A stretch of DNA of 64,000 nucleotides from Salisediminibacterium beveridgei (lineage in GTDB: Bacteria > Bacillota > Bacilli > Bacillales > Salisediminibacteriaceae). The DNA is taken from assembly GCF_001721685.1 (NCBI RefSeq), contig NZ_CP012502.1, forward strand, positions 372,001 to 436,000, written 5' to 3'. The translations under genes and the position numbers were made by a program. Position 1 is the first letter of the stretch. The number at the start of each line of letters is the position of its first letter. The notes under the pieces are model-generated. The model saw only the letters and a list, made by a program, of their open reading frames with translations, searched no databases and had not been told where the DNA came from. Shown here piece after piece: positions 7,890 to 17,014 of the stretch.

Positions 7890-10800
7890 TTGAGGAATCG
7901 CATAGATCATAGGAGTATAAAACGTCGTAAGCGTGCCTTACGACAGAAATCACTCATCGTATTCTTTTGTCTGGCACTGACGTTCAGTCCGTTCAGTACA
8001 TTAGCTGAAGATAACGAAGAACCGGAGGATCAGGGTGTTGGGTCCGAGAATACGGAAAATGCTGAAAATGAAGCAACGCAAGAGGAAAAAGTGAATGAAG
8101 AGACTTCTGAGGAAGAAAAAGAAAACCAGGAGTCAACAGATCATAATGAAGAAGAAGCAGAGGAAGAAGCTCCGGAAGAAGAGAATCTGAATGCTGAAGA
8201 TAGTGAGGAATCTGAAGAAGCCGTAAAGGAAAACAAAACGGATGCAGATGATACATCCGGTTCTGAATCCCATGTTTCAGAGGATGCTGTGGAAGAGGAA
8301 TCCGGAAATGAAACAGATGCAGACGAAGGAGAAACTTCTGGAAGTGAAGGGTCAAATGAAGAGGACTCAAGCGAATCGGCATCTGACGCGGATGAAACGG
8401 AAGATAATCAGGAAAGTAGCACGGAAAACGATGAAGTAATAAACGAAGAAAACATGGATAGCGAAGAGGAAACATCATCGGACAAAGATCAGGAAGATAA
8501 AGTAGAAGGCGACCAGAAAGAAGAAACCAACGCTTTCAGTACTGCTTCGGACAATCCTGTTGAACTCCTCTCAGACAGTGATTTTGAGGGTGTTCAAAAC
8601 GGCGATGGGACATATACCATAACTGATTATACCGGATCCGATACAGATATTGTCATTCCGGAGGAGTTGGAAGGTCATACAGTAACGATTATTGGTGAAA
8701 ATGCTTTTCGGGAAAAGGATCTTACTGATGTGGAACTGCCTGAATCACTTGTAACGATTGAAGTGCGGGGATTTTACGGAAATCATCTCAGTGACATCGT
8801 GATTCCGGACGCCGTTGAGGAGATTGATCACAGGGCATTTCAAATGAATGAATTGACCACTGTAGTTCTCCCTGACAGTTTAAGTGAAATGGGCTCATTC
8901 GTGTTCCTGGATAATCAGATATCAGCTATTACTTTTGGGAACGGATTGACAGAGATACCAAGAAGTACATTCCAAAACAATGCATTAACCGAAGTCGACA
9001 TCCCCGAGGGAGTTGAGGAACTCGGCTGGAACGCATTTCGTGATAATCAGATTTCAAACCTTGACCTGCCGGACAGTCTTGTCGAGATTGGATCTGATGT
9101 ATTTAACGGCAATGAATTGACGAGTTTGCTGTTACCGGGTCAAATCGTCGAAATCGGAGACCGTGCTTTTCGGAATAATGACATTGACACGCTGACAACC
9201 GGTTCAGAACTTGAGGAAATCGGGTCAGATGCCTTTCAGTTTAATGCAATAACTGAACTGAACCTTGCAGAAGGTGTTACATTCATTGGGAATAACGCCT
9301 TCGAAGGAAACGAATTAACAGAATTGACCATTCCAGAGAGCCTGGAAGCGATAAACACAGGCGTATTTGAATCGAACAACCTGTTGACGGTTCATTTTCA
9401 TGATGATCTCTGGCTTGTCGGAAATTCAGCTTTTGCGGATAACAATTTGACTGGATTGAGCATTCCGGAAGGGCTTGAAACAATAAACAGTAGTGCATTT
9501 GAAGACAATCAGCTGACAGAACTGGTCATTCCGGATACGACAGAGTCCATCAGAACGGGGGCTTTCCAAAATAATGAATTAACACAAGTGACGATTGAAA
9601 ACCCATCCCTTGATTTAAGAGATGATGTATTCGAGGGAAACCAGTCAGAAGCCTCTGATTTAATAATATCAGGTTATCAACCATCAACGGCAGAAACGTA
9701 TGCGGATGAGTATGGTCATACATTTGATGTGTTGGAGGTGTTTGGCCCTGAAGACGATTTCCTGTGGGAAGAGAACAGTGACGGCACCGTTACCATCACC
9801 GGGTACACAGGCAACTATTCAGGCGCTGATACAGATCTCTCCATACCTGATGAAATTGACGGGAAAACGGTCACAGCACTTGAAGAGGATTCATTTCAAA
9901 ATGAGGACCTGACAAGTGTTGTCATTCCAGGTACGATTGCAGTGATCCCGTCAAGTGCTTTCAATGGAAATGATTTAACCAGTGTTGAATTTTCAGAAGG
10001 GCTGACGTCTATCGGGACATCAGCATTCCTGAATAATGACATTGAAGAAGTGGATATTCCGGACAGTCTGGAAGTAATCGGAGCATCTTCTTTTGGAAGA
10101 AATAATATTTCAAGTGTCCATCTAGGGGAAAACGTAAATAGCATTGGTTTCAGAGCTTTTTTCGACAACCAGATCGACAGTGCGACCATTATCAATCCAG
10201 ATCTTGACCTGGGTAATAATGTGTTTGAAGATAACCAAACGGATCCGGAATATGTAATCATTGAGGGGTATACTTCTTCCACAGCAGAAGTGTATGCCGG
10301 TGAAAATGGTCATACCTTTGAAGCGATTCTCGAATTCGAATGGGAGGACAATGGCGATGGAACGGTCACCATAACGGATTACACGGGAAGCAATACCGAT
10401 GTGGAGATTCCGGAGCAACTTGATGAGAAAGATGTCACAGTGATCGGTGATTATGCATTTAGTGATAAAGGCTTAGCAGAAGTTGCCATACCTGATACAG
10501 TGGAAGAAATAAAAGAATTTGCATTTTCAGCTAATCAACTGACAAGTGTTGATCTTCCAGATAGTGTGGTCGAAATCGAATACCGAGCGTTCTACGATAA
10601 TAAACTGACAGAAGTTGATTTTTCAAATCAATTAACGGCACTTAACATTGGTATATTTTCAGATAACAATTTGGAAAGTGTATCACTGCCAGATAGCTTG
10701 GTCGAAATTCACACGAACGTTTTCAGGAATAATGAGTTGACGAGTATTACGATTCCTGAAGGGGTCACAGAAATTGCCAGTAATGCGTTTACTAATAATG

Positions 10801-13800
10801 ATATATCCAGCATTGCATTACCTGCTTCATTAGAAAGAATTGAAAGTTTTGGATGGCATGCATTTATAGAAAATCCAATTGAATCTATTGAAGTGGATCA
10901 AAATAACCAGGATTTTAAAGATGTCAATCAAGCGGGGTTATACACAAAGGATGGAACTGCTATTGTCCTGGGTACAACATCCGGTGACATTGCATCAGAA
11001 GCAGAGGAAATAAACAGTTATGCTTTTGCTGGAATTGATGAGTTGACTGAAATCACCATTCCAAATCACATCAAAAATATTGGCTTCAGAGCATTTATAC
11101 GCGGTGAGTTAGTCAAAGCAGACATTGCAGAAAGCGTTGATGAAGTTGGATTTGAGGCATTCGCGGAGAATGCGATAGAAGATGTGATAATCAAAAATGA
11201 TCAGATGGATTTTGGTGATGATGTTTTTGAAGACAATCAAACGGACTCAGAGGATTTGGTCATACGAGGTCATGATCCGTCTACAGCGAAAGATTATGCC
11301 GATGCGTATGAACATAGCTTCGCAGTTTTACAGGAATTTGAATGGGAGGACCGTGGAGATGGCACCGTCAGAATTACGGGCTACAATTGGACGGACACAG
11401 ATGTGACGATCCCTTCAGAAATTAACGGAAAAGACGTTACAGGAATCGGCTTTGAGGCCTTCAGCGATTCCATTTTAACGAGTGTTGAGATCCCGGAAAC
11501 GGTTGAATCCATATCGCTTTCCGCATTTGAACGTAACGATCTGGAAAGTGTTGAGTTCTCTGAAGGGCTGCAATCGATTGGACCGCTGGCGTTTCAAGGT
11601 AACAATATCGGGGATCTGGAGCTTCCCGACAGCCTCGAAGGGATCGGCTTTTCAGCTTTTCTGAACAGCGGACTCACAAGTGTTTCTTTTGGAGAGAGCC
11701 TAGAAGTGATCAACTTTGGTGCATTCAGAACCAATGAGTTAACCGAGGTGACTTTCCCTGATTCATTAACGGAGATAGGCAATAATGCGTTCAGGGATAA
11801 TGAACTGACGGAAGCGGATTTTCCAGATGAGATCGACACGATTGGAGATCGTGCGTTTCAAAACAATCAGCTGGATTCGGTAAGATTTATGAACCGGGAT
11901 CTGGCATTTGGAGAAGACGTCTTCCTTGATAATCAGGACGACCCAACAGACCTGGTTGTTGAAGGTTACGATCCATCCACAGCAGAAGTATACGCTGATG
12001 AATACGGCCACACATTCGAGGTGATACTCGATTTTGAATGGAAAGAGCGTGACGATGGCACGGTAAAGATCACTGAATATACAGGATCGCAAGCGGACGT
12101 TACGATCCCTGATGAAATCGAAGGGGGTCCTGTTACAGCAATCGGTGAACGTGCCTTTTATGATATGGGGCTGACAAGTGTCGATATACCGGACACTGTG
12201 GAGCGTATTGAAGAAAGGGCATTTAAATTTAATTCCCTTGATCACGTCACACTGCCCGAAGAGCTGACCCATATAGAAATACGTGCTTTTCAGTCAAATG
12301 GCATGGAAAGTGTTACGTTTAACGAAAACCTGAAAGAAATCGAATCCTGGGCGTTTTTAGCCAACGGCATCGAAGAATTGGATTTACCTGAGTCGGTGGA
12401 AAGTATTTCAGGTGCAGTATTCCAATATAATCAAATTGAAGAAGTGACGATACCAGAAAATTTGACCACTTTATCTTCCGATGTATTTGGTCATAACCAT
12501 TTAACCAGTGTCACGATACCAGAGAATATTACCATTGTATGGAATAACGCATTTTATGGCAATCAGCTTGAGTATGTGGAAATACTCAACGATGAAGCGG
12601 GATTACAGGTAAGACCATCGAGTGAGACAGATCCTGAACAGAATATCGATCCATTTAGAAATAATGTTGAGGATAGCGAAGATCTTGTGATTCGCGGTTA
12701 CGATCCTTCAACGGCGAAAGATCTTACAGAAAATAGAGGATATTCCTTTGAACCGATCAATTTGCTGATTACTGCACCGCCGGTATTGGAGGACGTGGAT
12801 GTTGTTTTTGGAACAGAAAAAGCTGATCTTCCATTGCCTGAAGAGGTGGATGTGGAGTTGAATGACGGCAGCTTCGATTCCGTACCGGTCACATGGGACG
12901 ACGCCAAACCCGAGTATGATGGCGAAAATATAGGGGCCTATTCCTTCACCGGAACCTTTGATCTTCCGGATGACATAGAGAATCCATCTTCTTTTGGTGC
13001 ATCCCAGGTGGTCCATGTCGTCGATCTTGAAATCATGGAAGTCACCGCGCTAAGTGAAATGACAGTGGATTACGGAACATCCATGTCGGATTTGCCCCTC
13101 CCTGAAGAAGTGGAGGTTCAGCTTTCGGATGAATCCAATAAGAATGTGACGGTAAACTGGGATGACGGTGAACCGGCCTACGACGGAACAAGTCCGGGAA
13201 GCTATGCCTTTACTGGTACTCTGGAAATGTCGGACGGGATGGTGAATCCTGAGGATGAAAAAGCGGCGATCACGATTGTAGTGGGTCCCGCAGAAGTGAC
13301 AGGTGTGACGGAGCTGGATCCGGTGGAAGTGGCCTTTGGTACAGAGCGTGAGGACCTGCCACTTCCTGAAGACATTGAGGTGACCCTCAATGATGGCAGT
13401 ACGCAGGATGTCCCGGTAGTTTGGGATGACGGGACACCACCGTATGATGATCAGCAATCCGGTGATTATGTCTTTACCGGAATGCTCATGCCTGAGAGCG
13501 GGGCAGATGCTTTATCAAGTGTATCGGCGTTTAGCGTGATGAAGCTGCTCGCTGAACCGGATATGATCATGAATCCGGACGATTTGCAGCCGGAAATGAC
13601 GGTGACCGTTGAAGCACCGGTGATCACGGACATCGTGGATCCTGATCCAATGCATGTCGGCTATGGAACGGCACTGAGTGATGTATCACTGCCGAAAGAG
13701 CTCGACGTGACGCTCAATGATGGTTCGAACATTGAGGTGCCTGTCATCTGGGAAGAGGACGATCCAGCCTATGACGGGGACACAGCAGGAGATTACGCAT

Positions 13801-14417
13801 TCACTGGAACACCGGATGTGGAAGCTCATGAGAATAACGGCAATGAAGTCGTTCTTGCAGAAGATGAAGCATTGCTTGATATGATCACCAATCCGGTTGG
13901 CCTGACAGCAGATCTCACCGTCACAGTATCTGACCCGATGCCGATAGCGGTGGAACAGTTCGATCCGATTGAAGTACCATTTGGAACACCAGAAAGCGAA
14001 CTGGATCTGCCGGAAGAAGCCACTGTGACGTATGAAGATGGTACAGAAGAAACGTTTGCCATCGAGTGGAAAGAACCGATTCCTGAATTTGACGGCGAAA
14101 CATACGGGGCCTATGCCTTCGCAGGTATCCTTCAAGACGGCATCGGGGATGAATTCAATGCAGTGAGCATTGATGTGGTTGTCCTTGAGGAGGAAGTGGA
14201 GGAAGACCCGGATGTCACCGTACCGGATGATTCAGATACAGATGAGGAGAAAGAAGAGAGAGAAGAAAAAGATGAGAAAGATGAGAAAGAAAAAGAAGAA
14301 ACCCTGCCGCAAACGAACCAACATGTGAATGTCATGCTGTATATGGCAGGTGTTCTGCTTGTTGTACTTGCATTCCTTCTGACACTTCGAATGCGAAAAG
14401 CAGCTAAACCAGAATAA
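7890..14417 (+). CDS. Giant BspA-type LRR and Big_4 surface protein with LPQTN sorting signal
   Basis: A wall-anchored protein of 2175 residues, the longest gene in the window. The order is: signal core VFFCLALTFSPFS (about 25-38); Glu/Ser-rich linker (40-225); five LRR_5/BspA-like modules (about 230-1620) with repeats such as 'LPDSLVEIGSDVFNGNELT'; five Big_4-type Ig-like repeats (about 1625-2100); a charged linker; LPQTN at 2139-2143; a membrane span; and RMRK. Each LRR module opens with DGT.TIT.YTGS.TD and closes with 'GYDPSTAEVYADEYGHTF'. BspA-type repeats are known from surface adhesins of other bacteria; an adhesive or matrix role here is inference. TTG start at 7890 behind AAGAAAGGGGTTG. 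The N- and C-terminal parts are paralogous to the two upstream genes, so the LRR block is an insertion into a common scaffold. Confidence 0.9.
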   Translation: MRNRIDHRSIKRRKRALRQKSLIVFFCLALTFSPFSTLAEDNEEPEDQGVGSENTENAENEATQEEKVNEETSEEEKENQESTDHNEEEAEEEAPEEENLNAEDSEESEEAVKENKTDADDTSGSESHVSEDAVEEESGNETDADEGETSGSEGSNEEDSSESASDADETEDNQESSTENDEVINEENMDSEEETSSDKDQEDKVEGDQKEETNAFSTASDNPVELLSDSDFEGVQNGDGTYTITDYTGSDTDIVIPEELEGHTVTIIGENAFREKDLTDVELPESLVTIEVRGFYGNHLSDIVIPDAVEEIDHRAFQMNELTTVVLPDSLSEMGSFVFLDNQISAITFGNGLTEIPRSTFQNNALTEVDIPEGVEELGWNAFRDNQISNLDLPDSLVEIGSDVFNGNELTSLLLPGQIVEIGDRAFRNNDIDTLTTGSELEEIGSDAFQFNAITELNLAEGVTFIGNNAFEGNELTELTIPESLEAINTGVFESNNLLTVHFHDDLWLVGNSAFADNNLTGLSIPEGLETINSSAFEDNQLTELVIPDTTESIRTGAFQNNELTQVTIENPSLDLRDDVFEGNQSEASDLIISGYQPSTAETYADEYGHTFDVLEVFGPEDDFLWEENSDGTVTITGYTGNYSGADTDLSIPDEIDGKTVTALEEDSFQNEDLTSVVIPGTIAVIPSSAFNGNDLTSVEFSEGLTSIGTSAFLNNDIEEVDIPDSLEVIGASSFGRNNISSVHLGENVNSIGFRAFFDNQIDSATIINPDLDLGNNVFEDNQTDPEYVIIEGYTSSTAEVYAGENGHTFEAILEFEWEDNGDGTVTITDYTGSNTDVEIPEQLDEKDVTVIGDYAFSDKGLAEVAIPDTVEEIKEFAFSANQLTSVDLPDSVVEIEYRAFYDNKLTEVDFSNQLTALNIGIFSDNNLESVSLPDSLVEIHTNVFRNNELTSITIPEGVTEIASNAFTNNDISSIALPASLERIESFGWHAFIENPIESIEVDQNNQDFKDVNQAGLYTKDGTAIVLGTTSGDIASEAEEINSYAFAGIDELTEITIPNHIKNIGFRAFIRGELVKADIAESVDEVGFEAFAENAIEDVIIKNDQMDFGDDVFEDNQTDSEDLVIRGHDPSTAKDYADAYEHSFAVLQEFEWEDRGDGTVRITGYNWTDTDVTIPSEINGKDVTGIGFEAFSDSILTSVEIPETVESISLSAFERNDLESVEFSEGLQSIGPLAFQGNNIGDLELPDSLEGIGFSAFLNSGLTSVSFGESLEVINFGAFRTNELTEVTFPDSLTEIGNNAFRDNELTEADFPDEIDTIGDRAFQNNQLDSVRFMNRDLAFGEDVFLDNQDDPTDLVVEGYDPSTAEVYADEYGHTFEVILDFEWKERDDGTVKITEYTGSQADVTIPDEIEGGPVTAIGERAFYDMGLTSVDIPDTVERIEERAFKFNSLDHVTLPEELTHIEIRAFQSNGMESVTFNENLKEIESWAFLANGIEELDLPESVESISGAVFQYNQIEEVTIPENLTTLSSDVFGHNHLTSVTIPENITIVWNNAFYGNQLEYVEILNDEAGLQVRPSSETDPEQNIDPFRNNVEDSEDLVIRGYDPSTAKDLTENRGYSFEPINLLITAPPVLEDVDVVFGTEKADLPLPEEVDVELNDGSFDSVPVTWDDAKPEYDGENIGAYSFTGTFDLPDDIENPSSFGASQVVHVVDLEIMEVTALSEMTVDYGTSMSDLPLPEEVEVQLSDESNKNVTVNWDDGEPAYDGTSPGSYAFTGTLEMSDGMVNPEDEKAAITIVVGPAEVTGVTELDPVEVAFGTEREDLPLPEDIEVTLNDGSTQDVPVVWDDGTPPYDDQQSGDYVFTGMLMPESGADALSSVSAFSVMKLLAEPDMIMNPDDLQPEMTVTVEAPVITDIVDPDPMHVGYGTALSDVSLPKELDVTLNDGSNIEVPVIWEEDDPAYDGDTAGDYAFTGTPDVEAHENNGNEVVLAEDEALLDMITNPVGLTADLTVTVSDPMPIAVEQFDPIEVPFGTPESELDLPEEATVTYEDGTEETFAIEWKEPIPEFDGETYGAYAFAGILQDGIGDEFNAVSIDVVVLEEEVEEDPDVTVPDDSDTDEEKEEREEKDEKDEKEKEETLPQTNQHVNVMLYMAGVLLVVLAFLLTLRMRKAAKPE
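8578..12760 (+). repeat. Five tandem LRR modules inside surface protein 3
   Basis: Coding repeats at protein level, with approximate module starts at 8578, 9753, 10328, 11330 and 12030. Each begins with a beta-rich cap (F.WE...DGTVTIT) and ends with a conserved PSTA..YA...GHTF segment. Modules differ in length because the number of internal 22-24 residue LRRs varies, as expected from unequal recombination. DNA identity between modules is only moderate, so the expansion is not recent. Confidence 0.8.
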
Positions 14418-14439
14418 TGACATGTGAATTGGAACAGCC

Positions 14440-14482
14440 GAGCCCTGACCCGTTATCGAAAGATGATGGGTCAGGGCTCTTC
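14440..14482 (+). terminator. Rho-independent terminator of surface protein 3
   Basis: A perfect 12-bp stem (GAGCCCTGACCC at 14440-14451 with its complement at 14468-14479) is followed by TTC. The T tract is poor, but position and stem strength support a terminator. Confidence 0.7.
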
Positions 14483-14697
14483 GCATACTTCTTGGAACTG
14501 TTTACGTTCTCTAAAGGAATAAAGGATAACGGCAACGAAGGCTTTCGCCATTCCGTGGCGCCAAGCCGAGATGTCTTCAAGTTTTAATCTGTCATTCATT
14601 AGCGGGCGGAATCGTTTGTGAAACCCTGTTGAAGATTGTAATTCGCGAGGCTTCAAGATATGCTGAAAAGACAAAAATATTTGAGGTGAATCTGGTT

Positions 14698-14817
14698 ATG
14701 AACGAACCAAAAGAAGTTTATGCAATGCAATGTCACCGTGAAAATGATCAGCATGCGCTGATAGTAGCAGAGCTGATCATTTTCATGCAAATCAGCCAGC
14801 GGATAGCAAAATACTAG
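14698..14817 (+). CDS. Short 5' part of a probably frameshifted unknown gene
   Basis: An ATG at 14698 follows a good GAGGTGA ribosome site and encodes 39 residues ending in a helical, hydrophobic stretch (ELIIFMQISQRIAKY) before TAG at 14815. The next frame opens in the -1 phase at the same spot and continues for 209 codons. Slipping back one base in the A run at 14808-14811 joins the two into ...RIAKILVSRGYEAC..., a natural-looking helix and turn. I read this as the N-terminal part of one gene split by a one-base deletion, rather than as an independent peptide. Confidence 0.5.
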   Translation: MNEPKEVYAMQCHRENDQHALIVAELIIFMQISQRIAKY

Positions 14818-15446
14818 TGAGCCGGGGCTATGAGGCCTGTCCGGATTTTTCGTACTCCCCTGATCTGCATCTGACGATCAATGGTCAAGCGCTGGGGATC
14901 GCCGTCATCACGAATATCACCCGGGAAAAGGATGAGAAAACGGCTGAAGAGGTTCGAAAGAGACGGATCTACTTCAAAAAGAAGAATTACCGGGTATTGT
15001 GGATGATTGAAGAACGAACACCTGCGTTGGACGGGCATCATCAGGGCCTCTTTTTATGGCGCACTGAAGCCGAAGCGGCCAATAAAACCGGTGAAGATCG
15101 TTTGTGGGAATTGTATTTGAAAGGCCTGATCCGCGATGAACAGTTCTTTCGGTTGTATGACTTTCCAGTGAAAGCAGCGCATCAACTGGTCGATGTCCGC
15201 AGTCTTTGCCACGTGCGTTTTCAAAAATCGGGATCAAAGGTGCGGATTCACAGGTATTTGCGGGAAGGGATGCCCCGTATGACCCGTGTTTTTCACCTGG
15301 CAACAGGAAGTGAATGGCCGTTGACAGCTGTGTTGAACATAACAGATGACAAGTTGGACTGCGGTGAACCGGTTGAAGAGAAATCGATGAGGCGACGATT
15401 TTTGCAAGATTATGAACGACGATTGACAAAACGCAGATTAGATTGA
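14817..15446 (+). CDS. Unknown soluble protein, main part of a probably frameshifted gene
   Basis: A 209-residue reading frame with GTG at 14817 as the only convenient start and no ribosome site of its own, which supports fusion with the 14698 frame. The product is basic and soluble. An N-terminal segment with SPDLHLTINGQALGIAVI, followed after about 35 residues by RRIYFKKKNYRVLWMIEE, has the spacing and feel of a PD-(D/E)xK-like nuclease core such as the CoiA family, but the catalytic acid and lysine cannot be assigned with confidence. The C-terminal half (HVRFQKSGSKVRIHRYL) is unrecognised. It stands alone between the surface-protein genes and a wall hydrolase. Function unknown; the nuclease suggestion is speculative. 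Confidence 0.55.
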   Translation: MSRGYEACPDFSYSPDLHLTINGQALGIAVITNITREKDEKTAEEVRKRRIYFKKKNYRVLWMIEERTPALDGHHQGLFLWRTEAEAANKTGEDRLWELYLKGLIRDEQFFRLYDFPVKAAHQLVDVRSLCHVRFQKSGSKVRIHRYLREGMPRMTRVFHLATGSEWPLTAVLNITDDKLDCGEPVEEKSMRRRFLQDYERRLTKRRLD

Positions 15447-15479
15447 GATCAACGCATCGGTTCGAAGCTTTTAAAATGT

Positions 15480-15528
15480 TGTTACAGGGATGTAATTCTT
15501 TGAAATACACTTTTAATCTCCCTATGAT
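15480..15528 (+). promoter_or_regulatory. WalR-type box and sigma-A-like promoter of the CwlO-like gene
   Basis: TGTTAC-N5-TGTAAT at 15480-15496 fits the published WalR consensus TGTWAH-N5-TGTWAH at every constrained position. Four bases downstream lies a -35 TTGAAA (15500-15505), then a 17-bp spacer, then a -10 TATGAT (15523-15528). A box just upstream of the -35 is the arrangement expected for activation by WalR, the essential regulator of wall hydrolases in Bacillota. Confidence 0.65.
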
Positions 15529-15608
15529 GTTTTTGTTATGAGATGGATGTTATTCTCACTCCTGTGTAGACATAACATTTATGTAAGAGTAACAGGGGGA
15601 TGAAAGTG

Positions 15609-16943
15609 ATGAAGCAGACAAAAGCATTGATCAGTGGAGCGGTTTTAGCAGTTGGTCTTTTGGGTTACCAGGGCGTTACAGAAGCGACATCCGGTCTTGA
15701 GAACGAGCGGGATAATGTCTCGGATCAATTGGAACAGGTGGAATCGGAACTTTCAGAAGCGGAGGCAGAACTCGCAGCGTCGATCTCGGAAGTGGAAGAA
15801 ATAGAATCTGAGATCGAAGAGATTGAAGAAGCGTTGCAGCGAAACGAGGAAAAAGTAGCTGAAACGGAAGACGAGATCGCAAAAAAAGAAGAACATATCG
15901 CGGAACTCGAAGATGAAATGGCAGAGCTTGAAGCGGACATTGAGGATCGGATGGATCTCTTGAAAGAACGGGCAAGCTCCTACCAGCGTGACGGCGGACC
16001 AACCACCTCATACCTTGAAGTGATCATGGGAGCCGAAGGGTTTGCTGACTTTATCAGCCGCGTATTTACGGTGTCGCAGATCGCAAAAGCGGATCAGGAC
16101 TTCATAGATGAACTGGAAGAAATTCAAATCGAGCTTGAATCGACGAAGGAAGAACATGAGTCAGAGCTCGGAAACCTTGAAGAGGAGAAGACGGAACTTC
16201 AAGGGATGGTTGAATACATGGAAGATCAACGGGAAGAACAGGAAACCCTGCAGGACGAGGCAGAAGCGATGCGTGCTGACCAGGAAGCGATGGTCGCTGA
16301 CCTGACGGAAGACGCAGAAAACCTTGAGGCGCAGGAAGCAGACCTGATGGAACGGATCGAAGCGGAACAGGCTCGGATTGCTGAAGAAGAAGCACAGGCG
16401 GAAGCGGAAGCTCAGGCAGAAGCAGAAGCGCAAGAAGAGGCTGATCAACAGTCCCAGCAAAATCAGAGCAGTTCGAGCAGTTCGAACGGTTCAAGCAGTT
16501 CAAGTAATTCCGGCGGAAGTGGAAGTTCGCAGGCAGCCGCTTCATCAGGCGTCTCAGGGTCACTGGGGACCATTATGAGTGCGAGTCAGCAGTATTTCGG
16601 TAACTCCACATATGTATTTGGCGGTGGACGTTCAGCCAGTGACATTGCAAACGGCCGCTTTGACTGCTCCGGATTTACATCATGGGCGTTTGAGCAAATC
16701 GGTATCCATTTACCTGCATCAACAGACGCGCAGTTAAACGCAGGTCAGCGTGTTTCTGCCGATGAGATGCAGCCAGGGGATCTCGTGTTTTTCAATACGT
16801 ATAAAACAAACGGGCACGTCGGCATCTACTTAGGAGATGGCCAGTTTCTTGGCGCCCAGTCCTCAACCGGCGTTGCCGTGGCGGATATGACTTCAGGCTA
16901 CTGGGCAGAACGTTTCCAGGGAGTCGTTGTCAGAGTGAATTAA
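15609..16943 (+). CDS. CwlO-like NlpC/P60 peptidoglycan DL-endopeptidase
   Basis: A secreted wall hydrolase of 444 residues. A signal peptide (about 1-27) is followed by a long coiled coil (about 28-270, Glu-rich heptads), a Ser/Gly linker (about 290-318) and a C-terminal NlpC/P60 domain with Cys353 (FDCSGF) and His403 (NGHVGIYLG). The third catalytic position, often His, lies in FLGAQSSTG. This family cleaves the gamma-D-Glu to diamino-acid bond in stem peptides, and the coiled coil is usually where FtsEX or a similar partner controls it. I chose the ATG at 15609: the AGGGGG ribosome site ends at 15599, touching the earlier ATG at 15600 but nine bases from this one. Probably activated by WalR (site at 15480). 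Confidence 0.88.
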   Translation: MKQTKALISGAVLAVGLLGYQGVTEATSGLENERDNVSDQLEQVESELSEAEAELAASISEVEEIESEIEEIEEALQRNEEKVAETEDEIAKKEEHIAELEDEMAELEADIEDRMDLLKERASSYQRDGGPTTSYLEVIMGAEGFADFISRVFTVSQIAKADQDFIDELEEIQIELESTKEEHESELGNLEEEKTELQGMVEYMEDQREEQETLQDEAEAMRADQEAMVADLTEDAENLEAQEADLMERIEAEQARIAEEEAQAEAEAQAEAEAQEEADQQSQQNQSSSSSSNGSSSSSNSGGSGSSQAAASSGVSGSLGTIMSASQQYFGNSTYVFGGGRSASDIANGRFDCSGFTSWAFEQIGIHLPASTDAQLNAGQRVSADEMQPGDLVFFNTYKTNGHVGIYLGDGQFLGAQSSTGVAVADMTSGYWAERFQGVVVRVN

Positions 16944-16955
16944 AACGCAAGCTAA

Positions 16956-16993
16956 AAGGACTGCTGAATTGACACATAATTCAGCAGTCCTTT
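16956..16993. terminator. Bidirectional terminator between convergent genes
   Basis: A 15-bp perfect stem (16956-16970 with 16978-16992) has T-rich tracts on both sides. It serves the CwlO-like gene on the plus strand and the binding-protein gene ending at 17015 on the minus strand. Confidence 0.88.
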
Positions 16994-17014
16994 ATGCATG
17001 GTTTTAGATGATGG

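Noticed and set aside
8578..12760. Periodic sequence that might suggest a CRISPR-like or satellite array
   Set aside because: The period is protein-level LRR repeats in one continuous frame, with variable DNA and no fixed spacers.
14471..14674. Minus-strand 67-codon frame with a transposase-like feel
   Set aside because: It overlaps the terminator of surface protein 3, lacks a ribosome site and shows no catalytic motif or terminal inverted repeats, so a mobile-element remnant cannot be supported.
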